Of a stretch of 64,000 bases of DNA, positions 25,243 to 32,870 are shown piece after piece; the first letter of the stretch is position 1, and every line of letters starts with the position of its first letter. The DNA is taken from positions 434,001 through 498,000 of the forward strand of contig NZ_BAAAFG010000015.1 of assembly GCF_039523415.1 (NCBI RefSeq), in the 5' to 3' direction. Source of the DNA: Gangjinia marincola (GTDB lineage Bacteria > Bacteroidota > Bacteroidia > Flavobacteriales > Flavobacteriaceae). A model generated the notes under the pieces. It had not been told where the DNA came from. It ran no database searches and worked only from the letters and a program-made list of their open reading frames with translations. The translations under genes were made by a program, and so were the position numbers.

Positions 25243-25743
25243 ATGGATCAATTATTAAACGATTTTTCACCAGGGCTGTTTATTATGCAAACAGTCATAC
25301 TGTTGGTTCTTATTTTTTTGATGGTAAAATTTGCCTGGAAACCAATTCTCAACTCACTCAATGAACGAGAAGAAGGTATACAGGGAGCTCTTGATGCAGC
25401 CGAAGCCGCAAAAAGAGAAATGCAAAACCTTAAGGCAGACAATGATCAACTCTTGCAAGAAGCAAGAACAGAACGCGATTCGTTATTAAAAGATGCCCGT
25501 GCAATGAAAGACAAGATGATCGCAGATGCTACTGATGAGGCACAAGCAAAAGCAGATTTAATCTTGATTAAAGCCCAAGAAGCTATCCAGAGTGAAAAGC
25601 AAGCTGCTTTAGCAGATATCAAAAACCAGGTGGCAAAAATTTCTGTAGAAATTGCAGAGAAAATGGTACGTCATGAGCTTGATAACAAAGACAAGCAAAT
25701 GAAATTAGTTGATGACATGTTAGGTGATGTTACCTTAAATTAA
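25243..25743 (+). CDS. atpF: F0F1 ATP synthase subunit b
   Basis: A 166-residue peripheral stalk subunit. It has one N-terminal membrane helix (about residues 12-30, LFIMQTVILLVLIFLMVKFAW), then a KPILNSLNEREEGIQGALDAAEAAK segment typical of subunit b, and a long charged coiled coil to the end. As a dimer it holds the alpha/beta hexamer against subunit a. Length is normal. The gene is five bases upstream of atpH. Confidence 0.95.
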   Translation: MDQLLNDFSPGLFIMQTVILLVLIFLMVKFAWKPILNSLNEREEGIQGALDAAEAAKREMQNLKADNDQLLQEARTERDSLLKDARAMKDKMIADATDEAQAKADLILIKAQEAIQSEKQAALADIKNQVAKISVEIAEKMVRHELDNKDKQMKLVDDMLGDVTLN

Positions 25744-25748
25744 TACCA

Positions 25749-26300
25749 ATGACGAGTAGAGCATCCATACGTTACGCGAGAGCATTACTGGAACTGGCAC
25801 AGGAAAAAGGAAGTGCTAAAAAGGTATATGTAGATATGCAGCAAATCAAAGATACATTAGCCTTAAATGGAGAACTTTCAGGGGTATTAATGGGTGCTGT
25901 GATTGCGTCAGATATCAAGCGAAACGTACTTAGAAGTGTGTTTAAAAATGCTTCTGCAGAAACCATGAATCTATTTGATGTGCTTATCGAGAATAAGCGT
26001 GTTGAGATTCTGGATGATATCGCTGCGAAGTATATTCAGCTTTATGATAAATTGAATAACAGCCAGGTTGCAACAGTCACCACGGCTGTACCTTTGACTA
26101 AGGATATGGAGAAAAAGATCGTGGCTAAGGTTAAAGAACTTACAGGCCATGAAGCTAGTATAAAAAACACAATTGATGAAAGCATTCTCGGTGGTTTTGT
26201 TCTACGAGTAGGTGATCTTCAATATAATGCGAGCATAGCAGGGAAGCTAAGTGCACTAAAACGAGAGTTAACAACAGACGCGTACGTGTCTAAATTATAA
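25749..26300 (+). CDS. atpH: F0F1 ATP synthase subunit delta
   Basis: A 183-residue delta (OSCP) subunit. The N-terminal helical domain opens with SIRYARALLELAQEKG, and the C-terminal part has TVTTAVPLTKDMEKKIVAKVKELTG followed by DESILGGFVLRVGDLQYNASIAGKLSALKREL, the classic delta signature. It links the b stalk to the top of the alpha subunits. It sits between atpF and atpA with short spacers. Confidence 0.95.
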   Translation: MTSRASIRYARALLELAQEKGSAKKVYVDMQQIKDTLALNGELSGVLMGAVIASDIKRNVLRSVFKNASAETMNLFDVLIENKRVEILDDIAAKYIQLYDKLNNSQVATVTTAVPLTKDMEKKIVAKVKELTGHEASIKNTIDESILGGFVLRVGDLQYNASIAGKLSALKRELTTDAYVSKL

Positions 26301-26331
26301 TATAGAATACTATTACTAAACGCTTACAACA

Positions 26332-27906
26332 ATGGCAGAAGTAAATCCAGCTGAAGTTTCAGCAATATTAAAAGAGCAACTTTCAGGTTTTGAAGCAAAA
26401 GCTTCACTTGATGAAGTGGGTACCATCCTAGAAGTAGGTGATGGTATTGCACGTGTGTACGGTTTGGGTAACGCACAATACGGTGAATTGGTAGAGTTTG
26501 AGGCCGGTCTTGAAGGGATCGTACTTAACCTTGAAGAGGATAATGTAGGTGTGGTACTTTTAGGTCCTTCCAGCATGCTTAAGGAGGGAGATACGGTAAA
26601 ACGTACACAGCGTATTGCTTCGATTAATGTGGGTGAAGGAATCGTAGGCCGTGTAGTAGATACCTTAGGAAATCCTATCGATGGTAAAGGTCCTATTGAA
26701 GGCGAAACCTTTGAAATGCCTCTTGAGCGTAAGGCTCCTGGAGTAGTTTTTCGTCAGCCGGTAACTGAGCCATTACAAACTGGGATTAAAGCAATTGATG
26801 CGATGGTACCGATTGGTAGAGGACAACGTGAGTTGGTGATTGGTGACCGTCAAACAGGTAAAACAACCGTTTGTATTGATACCATTCTTAATCAAAAAGA
26901 ATTTTATGACGCTGGTGAGCCGGTATATTGTATTTACGTAGCAATTGGTCAAAAAGCATCTACTGTTGCCGGGATTGCTAAAGTGTTAGAAGATAAAGGA
27001 GCGCTTGCCTATACGACTATAGTAGCAGCAAATGCATCAGATCCTGCACCAATGCAGGTTTATGCACCATTTGGTGGAGCCGCAATCGGGGAGTACTTTA
27101 GAGATACAGGTCGCCCTGCATTAATTATTTATGATGATTTATCTAAGCAAGCGGTAGCGTATCGTGAGGTATCTCTTTTACTACGTCGTCCACCGGGACG
27201 TGAAGCGTATCCTGGAGATGTATTTTACCTTCACTCACGTTTGTTAGAGCGTGCGGCTAAGGTGATTGATGATGATACGATCGCAAAAAACATGAATGAC
27301 TTACCAGATTCACTTAAGGATAAGGTAAAAGGAGGAGGTTCATTAACGGCATTGCCATTGATTGAAACTCAAGCAGGAGATGTATCTGCCTATATCCCTA
27401 CAAACGTAATTTCGATTACAGATGGTCAGATTTTCTTGACATCAGATTTATTTAATTCAGGTGTTCGCCCGGCGATTAACGTAGGTATTTCGGTATCACG
27501 TGTTGGGGGATCTGCGCAGATTAAATCCATGAAGAAAGTTGCCGGAACCTTAAAACTGGATCAGGCACAGTTTAGAGAATTAGAGGCTTTTGCTAAGTTT
27601 GGATCTGATCTTGATGCAGCTACGCTTAATGTGATTGAAAAAGGTAAGCGTAACGTAGAGATCCTTAAGCAAGCACAAAATGATCCATATCCGGTAGAAA
27701 ATCAAATTGCAATTATTTATGCAGGTTCAAAAAACTTGCTTAGAGACGTGCCGGTAGAGAAGGTAAAAGAATTTGAGGCAGAATACCTTGAGTTTTTAGA
27801 TGCAAAGCACAGGGATACGTTAGATACGTTGAAAGCAGGTAAATTAACCGATGAGGTGATTGACACCCTTACAGCAGTAGCTAAGGATTTATCTTCTAAG
27901 TATTAA
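26332..27906 (+). CDS. atpA: F0F1 ATP synthase subunit alpha
   Basis: A 524-residue alpha subunit. Walker A is GDRQTGKTT (about residues 172-180), Walker B region is ALIIYDDLSKQA, and the arginine-finger/signature loop is PAINVGISVSRVGGSAQ. It forms the catalytic hexamer with beta. The beta and epsilon genes (atpD, atpC) are not in this operon; in Bacteroidota they form a separate locus, so their absence is expected. A repeat element fills the gap to atpG. Confidence 0.98.
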   Translation: MAEVNPAEVSAILKEQLSGFEAKASLDEVGTILEVGDGIARVYGLGNAQYGELVEFEAGLEGIVLNLEEDNVGVVLLGPSSMLKEGDTVKRTQRIASINVGEGIVGRVVDTLGNPIDGKGPIEGETFEMPLERKAPGVVFRQPVTEPLQTGIKAIDAMVPIGRGQRELVIGDRQTGKTTVCIDTILNQKEFYDAGEPVYCIYVAIGQKASTVAGIAKVLEDKGALAYTTIVAANASDPAPMQVYAPFGGAAIGEYFRDTGRPALIIYDDLSKQAVAYREVSLLLRRPPGREAYPGDVFYLHSRLLERAAKVIDDDTIAKNMNDLPDSLKDKVKGGGSLTALPLIETQAGDVSAYIPTNVISITDGQIFLTSDLFNSGVRPAINVGISVSRVGGSAQIKSMKKVAGTLKLDQAQFRELEAFAKFGSDLDAATLNVIEKGKRNVEILKQAQNDPYPVENQIAIIYAGSKNLLRDVPVEKVKEFEAEYLEFLDAKHRDTLDTLKAGKLTDEVIDTLTAVAKDLSSKY

Positions 27907-27907
27907 T

Positions 27908-28008
27908 ATCCCATCCTAACCTTCCCAAAGGGAAGGAAAACAAGGAGGAACGGTTTGATAAAGTATAACTAAAAAAGTCCTTTCCTTAGGAAAGGATTTA
28001 GGATAGGA
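27908..28008. repeat. Inverted pair of palindromic repeats before atpG
   Basis: Two imperfect copies of one element in opposite orientation: 27908-27937 and 27978-28008. Each copy is itself a small palindrome (CCTTCCC/GGGAAGG and CCTTTCC/GGAAAGG) joined to an ATCCTAA arm, so the whole region can also fold as a long cruciform or hairpin. The right copy ends three bases before the atpG start and supplies its AGGAAG ribosome-binding sequence. Confidence 0.7.
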
Positions 28009-28011
28009 AGA

Positions 28012-28872
28012 ATGGCAAACTTAAAAGAATTACGCGGTAGAATCACGTCGATTAGTTCAACGATGCAGATCACCAGTGCCATGAAAATGGTATCTGCGGC
28101 AAAGCTGAACAAGGCACAAGACGCTATTACAAAAATGCGTCCCTACGCGACTAAGTTGACCGAGTTATTACAATCCTTAAGTGCAAGTCTTGAAGGAGAT
28201 AGCGCAAGCGTTTATTCAGAAAAGCGTGATGTGAATAACGTACTTATTATTGCAGTCTCTTCTAATAGAGGCTTAGCCGGAGCCTTTAATTCAAATATTG
28301 TCAAAGGCGTAAAAGCTTTGGCGACAAATGAATTTGCAGGCAAGAACATGCAGCTTTTGACTATTGGTAAAAAGGCAAATGATATTCTTTCAAAGGAGTT
28401 TAAAATTTATAAAAATATCACAGCAATTTTTGATGATATGTCCTTTGAAAATTCTGAGACGATTAGCGAAGAAGTGATGACCGCTTTCGCGGAAGGTACT
28501 TACGACAAAGTAGTATTGATTTATAATAAGTTTAAAAATGCTGCAACGCAAATCGTTACTACAGAGCAATATTTACCCTTAGTAACCGAAGAAGCTGAAG
28601 AAACCAAAGTACAAGAGTATATTTTTGAGCCAGAGCAAGAAGAGATCGTACAGGGATTAATTCCCAAGGCGCTTAAAATGCAATTGTACAAAGCTTTAAG
28701 AGATTCTGTAGCGGCAGAGCATGGGGCACGTATGACGGCCATGCACAAAGCAACAGATAATGCTACCGAGTTAAGAGACCAACTTAAACTCACCTACAAC
28801 AAAGCAAGACAGGCATCCATCACCAATGAGATTCTTGAAATTGTTGGAGGAGCAGAGGCTCTGAATAATTAG
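28012..28872 (+). CDS. atpG: F0F1 ATP synthase subunit gamma
   Basis: A 286-residue central stalk subunit. The N-terminus NLKELRGRITSISSTMQITSAMKMVSAAKL and C-terminus LRDSVAAEHGARMTAMHKATDNATELRDQLKLTYNKARQASITNEILEIVGGAEAL are the two long helices that form the rotating coiled coil. SSNRGLAGAFNSNI is the conserved middle strand. Start ATG follows a repeat-derived ribosome-binding site. It is the last gene of this operon; a terminator follows at 29014. Confidence 0.97.
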   Translation: MANLKELRGRITSISSTMQITSAMKMVSAAKLNKAQDAITKMRPYATKLTELLQSLSASLEGDSASVYSEKRDVNNVLIIAVSSNRGLAGAFNSNIVKGVKALATNEFAGKNMQLLTIGKKANDILSKEFKIYKNITAIFDDMSFENSETISEEVMTAFAEGTYDKVVLIYNKFKNAATQIVTTEQYLPLVTEEAEETKVQEYIFEPEQEEIVQGLIPKALKMQLYKALRDSVAAEHGARMTAMHKATDNATELRDQLKLTYNKARQASITNEILEIVGGAEALNN

Positions 28873-28915
28873 GCGCAAGCCAAATGTTCCAAAAAGCGGA
28901 AGCTCTGAATAATTA
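28858..28915 (+). repeat. Short direct duplication at the atpG 3' end
   Basis: A 14-base sequence at 28858-28871, covering the last codons and stop of atpG, is repeated exactly at 28902-28915, 44 bases downstream. The bases before each copy are also similar (GCAGAG versus GCGGAA). Most likely a small tandem duplication. Confidence 0.7.
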
Positions 28916-28920
28916 AACGC

Positions 28921-28993
28921 ATTCCGCGTCCGCATGTCACCGAAGCTTCAGCGGAGGAGCAAAGCGGGAATCTTCTTAAACTTCATTAAGAAG
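28921..28993 (+). repeat. Nested inverted repeats downstream of atpG
   Basis: ATTCCGC (28921-28927) can pair with GCGGGAAT (28964-28971), TCCGC (28929-28933) with GCGGA (28951-28955), and a separate eight-base-pair hairpin forms at 28972-28979/28986-28993. There is no reading frame. It looks like a REP-type intergenic element, and it occupies most of the gap between atpG and the next gene. Confidence 0.5.
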
Positions 28994-29013
28994 TTAAATC
29001 GTTCAATAACATT

Positions 29014-29043
29014 AAATCCCTTGTGATAACTCACAAGGGATTT
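29014..29043 (+). terminator. Rho-independent terminator of the atp operon
   Basis: A perfect 13-base-pair stem (29014-29026 with 29031-29043), a four-base loop and a following T-rich stretch. It closes the porW-atpG transcript. Confidence 0.9.
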
Positions 29044-29066
29044 CTTATTTTGGTGCATCAGCTAAC

Positions 29067-29099
29067 TTGTAGTAAATCGTTTTGTTGGCACTAACTTTG
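29067..29099 (+). promoter_or_regulatory. Promoter for the 29166 lipoprotein gene
   Basis: TTG (29067-29069), 22 bases, then TAACTTTG (29092-29099) matches the Bacteroidota promoter form. The transcript would start near 29105, about 60 bases before the chosen start codon, and just past the atp operon terminator. Confidence 0.6.
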
Positions 29100-29165
29100 T
29101 TCATACTTTTAACCTAAATAGATTTCTTGACTTAGCTGGTGCTTATAAAGGAATTTAAAACAACT

Positions 29166-29696
29166 ATGATGAGAGTACTTCTTTTGACTTTGGTAACTAT
29201 ATTTTCTGCAGGATGCGCGACGCAAAACAAATTCGTTGCTCAAGACAAATCTCCCTTTCAATTTGGTGAAGCGTACTATCACGAGTGGACAGCCGGTATC
29301 CAGGGTGGAGGATCAGGGATTAATTTATTTATTCCTGCATCCAGTGAGAAAGACAACTTAAAATTACACGGAGTGTATTTTCAAAATCAAATGGTCGTTT
29401 TACAACAAGACACCAGAGAACCCGGACTTTATGTAGGCCGATTTAGAACAGATAAAAATCCTATAGGTAAGGATCAGGCCGATATGATTATGGACATTGA
29501 TCCTGCTAAAGAAGCTCAGAATGAGGTGCCCCAAAAGAACGAAGATTTTCCCTTTGACCTGACTAAAAGTGAAGCTGTAGTAAGTTATAAGGTAGACCAA
29601 AAAATGCATTACATCAAGCTTGACAAGATCAAAAAAATGCCAAACATGGATATGCCCATGATAGCACCCAATGGCGGTAACGACAGCAAACAATAG
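29166..29696 (+). CDS. Hypothetical lipoprotein
   Basis: About 176 residues. The start is taken at the first of two adjacent ATG codons, giving a signal peptide MMRVLLLTLVTIFSAGC with a lipobox SAGC; a GTG 27 bases upstream would put charged residues before it. The mature part is beta-rich with a central GGGSGINLFIP strand and a C-terminal Met/Pro/Asn-rich tail. I do not recognise a characterised family; similar conserved lipoproteins occur in Flavobacteriaceae. It stands alone with its own promoter, before the flippase gene. Confidence 0.7.
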   Translation: MMRVLLLTLVTIFSAGCATQNKFVAQDKSPFQFGEAYYHEWTAGIQGGGSGINLFIPASSEKDNLKLHGVYFQNQMVVLQQDTREPGLYVGRFRTDKNPIGKDQADMIMDIDPAKEAQNEVPQKNEDFPFDLTKSEAVVSYKVDQKMHYIKLDKIKKMPNMDMPMIAPNGGNDSKQ

Positions 29697-29781
29697 CTGT
29701 TCATATTCTCTTGATTCTTCAGTTTAAATTATTCTCAAGACGGCTTCAATTTGCGTATTTTTATGACTTAAATTTTCGCAA

Positions 29782-31248
29782 TTGAGCGTCTTTAAAAAGC
29801 TTTTTCAGCAAACATTTATCTATGGATTAGCCACGGTACTGCCCAGAGCAATAGGCTTTATTCTCGTACCCTTATTCACCAGCGTTTTAAAAAATAATGA
29901 ATATGGTGTCTACGCTTCCTTGATGGGATATCTTATTCTTGGTAACGTATTGCTTTCTTACGGGATGGAAACTGCCTTTTTTAGGTTTGTTAACAAACAT
30001 AAAGACCAAAAAGCAGCGATTCAATCCACTACACTCACTTCACTAACCATATCAACACTAATTTTTATTGGCGTAGCAATCCTCTGCAGAGATTCATTAG
30101 CAAACCTGCTGGACTACAGAACAGATTTTATCACCTATGGGCTTTTAATTTTAGGTCTTGATGCATTAGCCGTATTACCCTTTGTGTGGTATAGAGCTAA
30201 TGAGCGTCCGCTGAGGTATGCGACCATCAAAATCATCAATGTGCTCATCAACCTGCTACTCAATATCTTTTTCTTGGTATGGCTACCAAAATTAGCCTTA
30301 GAGACGGGCATATGGCGAACGATTTATGTTCCAAACCATCAAATCGCTTATATATTTATCGCAAATCTCATCGCAAGTGCCATTACTTTAGGATTACTTT
30401 CGCCTTTATATGCTAAAATTCGGTTTGGGTTTGATGCAACTATTTGGAAAGGGATGATGAAATATGCCCTCCCCGTACTTGTTGCAGGTTTAGCATTTAC
30501 CATCAATGAAGCCTTAGATAAAATATTATTGAGATACCTTCTGCCAGATGATATTGCTGATAGTCAAACAGGTATTTATAGCGCTTGCTATAAAATAGGC
30601 GTTTTTATGGCACTTTTTGGTACTGCTTTTAGGTTGGGAATTGAGCCATTCTTTTTTAATCACGCTTCTGCAAAAAATGCCCAGAACACTTACGCCCAAA
30701 TCACTCTATACTTTAGCATATTTGGCAGTATTATTCTATTAGCAGTCATAGCTTTTCAGGATAATATTAAACGACTCCTTATTCCAGATTCGAGTTACTG
30801 GGAAGGAATAGAAATCGTTCCTATTATTCTCTTGGCAAACTTATGCTTAGGACTTTACCACAATCTTTCGGTTTGGTATAAAATTACAGACCGTACCAAA
30901 TTCGGCGCATATATTTCGGTGGTTGGAGCAGTTATAACCATTGCTATAAATATAATTTTTATTCCGCTATACGGCTACATGGCTTCGGCGGTAGCGACCT
31001 TGATGGCATACGCGACCATGATGGTGTTATCCTATAGTTTCGGAAGAAAGTATTACAAAGTTCCCTACAACCTCAAAAAGATTTTAGGCTATGTTTTAAC
31101 CGCGACCTTATTTTCAGCAATATCATTTTATGGCTTTCGCCAAAACTTAGCCGTAGGGATTGGCTTATTAGTCTTGTTTATTGGACTAGTGTATTGGCAA
31201 GAACAAAAGCAATTAAAACGTATTTTTGCCGAAAGTAAATCAACTTAG
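29782..31248 (+). CDS. Oligosaccharide flippase (Wzx/MATE-like)
   Basis: A 488-residue membrane protein with about fourteen helices. FKKLFQQTFIYGLATVLPRAIGFILVPLFTSVLKNNEYGVYASL is the classic start of polysaccharide biosynthesis (Wzx) proteins of the MOP superfamily. It moves lipid-linked saccharides across the inner membrane. It is 22 bases upstream of dut and followed by a sugar nucleotidyltransferase, an order conserved in flavobacteria. Start is TTG; no earlier or nearby ATG keeps the first helix. It may serve the capsule cluster at 1-12168 or another glycan. Confidence 0.92.
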   Translation: MSVFKKLFQQTFIYGLATVLPRAIGFILVPLFTSVLKNNEYGVYASLMGYLILGNVLLSYGMETAFFRFVNKHKDQKAAIQSTTLTSLTISTLIFIGVAILCRDSLANLLDYRTDFITYGLLILGLDALAVLPFVWYRANERPLRYATIKIINVLINLLLNIFFLVWLPKLALETGIWRTIYVPNHQIAYIFIANLIASAITLGLLSPLYAKIRFGFDATIWKGMMKYALPVLVAGLAFTINEALDKILLRYLLPDDIADSQTGIYSACYKIGVFMALFGTAFRLGIEPFFFNHASAKNAQNTYAQITLYFSIFGSIILLAVIAFQDNIKRLLIPDSSYWEGIEIVPIILLANLCLGLYHNLSVWYKITDRTKFGAYISVVGAVITIAINIIFIPLYGYMASAVATLMAYATMMVLSYSFGRKYYKVPYNLKKILGYVLTATLFSAISFYGFRQNLAVGIGLLVLFIGLVYWQEQKQLKRIFAESKST

Positions 31249-31269
31249 CAACAACTAAAAGTTCAACAT

Positions 31270-31704
31270 ATGAACATATGCATTATAAATCAATCCTCAC
31301 ACGAACTACCGGCATACGAAACTGCAGGTTCTGCGGGCATGGATGTTAGAGCCAGTATTGCAGAGTCAATTACATTAAAACCCTTAGAAAGGGCAATAGT
31401 AAAAACCGGCTTGTTTATTGCACTACCACAAGGCGTAGAGGCACAAGTACGACCCCGCAGTGGTCTGGCGGCAAAAAAAGGAATTACTGTGCTCAACGCA
31501 CCCGGTACGATTGACGCAGATTATAGAGGAGAGATTGGAGTCATCTTGATTAATTTGTCTCAAGAAGAATTTGTCGTGCAGGATGGGGAGCGCATAGCTC
31601 AATTAGTCATTGCGAAACACGAACAACCTAAGTGGGAAGAAGTAGAAGTATTGGACGAAACCACCCGCGGGAGTGGAGGTTTCGGCAGTACAGGAGTAAA
31701 ATAA
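31270..31704 (+). CDS. dut: dUTP diphosphatase
   Basis: A 144-residue trimeric dUTPase with all five conserved motifs: GSAGMDVRAS (I), PRSGLAAKKG (II), NAPGTIDADYRGEI (III), GERIAQLVI (IV), and the C-terminal glycine-rich GSGGFGSTG (V). It hydrolyses dUTP to dUMP and pyrophosphate, keeping uracil out of DNA. ATG start. It is embedded between envelope genes, as is usual in this group. Confidence 0.97.
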   Translation: MNICIINQSSHELPAYETAGSAGMDVRASIAESITLKPLERAIVKTGLFIALPQGVEAQVRPRSGLAAKKGITVLNAPGTIDADYRGEIGVILINLSQEEFVVQDGERIAQLVIAKHEQPKWEEVEVLDETTRGSGGFGSTGVK

Positions 31705-31753
31705 AGTTCTTCAAGGTTTCAAAAACCTTAAAGATAAATACGATAAATAAAAG

Positions 31754-31838
31754 TTTTCCGCGCAAGCGAAAAAACAAGGTTTAATTAAAAATTACCCGTA
31801 TAGATTCCCTCTCTTTTGGAGAGGGCTAGGGAGAGGAA
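31754..31838. repeat. Two palindromic repeats upstream of the nucleotidyltransferase gene
   Basis: TTTTCCGCGCAAGCGAAAA at 31754-31772 is a copy of a palindrome that recurs across the window. It is followed by CCCTCTC-loop-GAGAGGG (31807-31825), related to the elements before atpG. The latter runs on into a GAGAGG that lies in ribosome-binding position before the ATG at 31843. Confidence 0.6.
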
Positions 31839-31842
31839 CATT

Positions 31843-32862
31843 ATGAAGATTATTGTACCCATGGCCGGAAGAGGCTCACGATTACGACCGCATACGTTAA
31901 CCGTACCTAAACCACTCATCCCTGTGGCAGGCAAGCCTATTGTACATCGCTTGGTAAGCGACATTGCAAAGGTGTTGGGTGAACCCATCGATGAGGTTGC
32001 GTTTATCTTAGGTGACCCCGCATTTTTTGGCGAAGACGTAGTACATAATCTTACCGAATTAGCGGAAAGCTTAGGAGCCAAAGCCTCTATTTATCGTCAG
32101 GATAAACCTCTAGGGACAGGTCATGCGATTATGAGTGCCGCATCCTCGCTTTCTGGTCCTGCAGTGGTTGCCTATGCAGATACCTTGATTAGAGCAGACT
32201 TTAATTTGGATAAAAACGCAGATAGTGTGATTTGGGTAAAACAAGTCGATCAACCCGAAGCCTACGGTGTGGTCAAACTCAATGATAAACAAGAGATTGT
32301 AGAGTTGGTTGAGAAGCCAACAGAATATGTTTCTGATCTTGCTGTGATTGGAATATATTATTTCAAAGATATTGGCGTTTTGAAACAAGAGCTCCAGTAT
32401 GTATTGGACAATAACATTATCAATGGGGGAGAATATCAAATTAATGATGGGATCAAGCGCATGATGGCTAATGGAAAAACTTTTGTCACAGGCAAAGTAG
32501 ATGAATGGATGGATTGCGGGAATAAGAACGTTACGGTGGAGACCAACAGCAGGATGCTGAACTTTTTACATGAAGACAAAGAAGAACAGCTGGTAGCATC
32601 TTCTGCTAAACTGGAAAATGCATCTATCATTCCGCCCTGTTTTGTCGGAGAACATGTGGTTTTAAAGAACGTCACGCTGGGACCACATGTGTCGATAGGT
32701 GATCATTGCGTGGTGGAGGATTCTGTCATTAAAAGCAGCTTGATTCAAACCAATACAAGCATTAAAAATGCCCAGTTAGAAAACGCGATGATAGGTAATC
32801 ACGCCACCTATGATGGCAACTTTAAGACAATAAGTATAGGCGATTACAGCGTATTAGAATAA
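31843..32862 (+). CDS. Sugar-1-phosphate nucleotidyltransferase
   Basis: A 339-residue protein with an N-terminal nucleotidyltransferase domain and a C-terminal left-handed beta-helix of hexapeptide repeats (about residues 255-330). The nucleotide loop is PMAGRGSRLRPHT near the N-terminus, followed by PKPLIPVAGKPIVH. VAYADTLI is the metal-binding strand and VDEWMDCGN a substrate loop. It should make an NDP-sugar such as dTDP- or UDP-glucose; the exact sugar is uncertain. The ATG at 31843 is chosen over an in-frame upstream start because the family motif begins right there. It lies in an envelope operon with dut and a TPR protein. Confidence 0.88.
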   Translation: MKIIVPMAGRGSRLRPHTLTVPKPLIPVAGKPIVHRLVSDIAKVLGEPIDEVAFILGDPAFFGEDVVHNLTELAESLGAKASIYRQDKPLGTGHAIMSAASSLSGPAVVAYADTLIRADFNLDKNADSVIWVKQVDQPEAYGVVKLNDKQEIVELVEKPTEYVSDLAVIGIYYFKDIGVLKQELQYVLDNNIINGGEYQINDGIKRMMANGKTFVTGKVDEWMDCGNKNVTVETNSRMLNFLHEDKEEQLVASSAKLENASIIPPCFVGEHVVLKNVTLGPHVSIGDHCVVEDSVIKSSLIQTNTSIKNAQLENAMIGNHATYDGNFKTISIGDYSVLE

Positions 32863-32870
32863 GAAGTCAC

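Noticed and set aside
26316..26576. Long open frame on the minus strand inside atpA, and similar frames opposite other genes
   Set aside because: Ser/Thr/Pro-rich composition, no family match, and full overlap with a strongly conserved gene mark them as shadow frames.
26332..28872. Missing atpD and atpC read as a broken ATP synthase operon
   Set aside because: In Bacteroidota the beta and epsilon genes are normally in a separate locus, so the layout here is ordinary.
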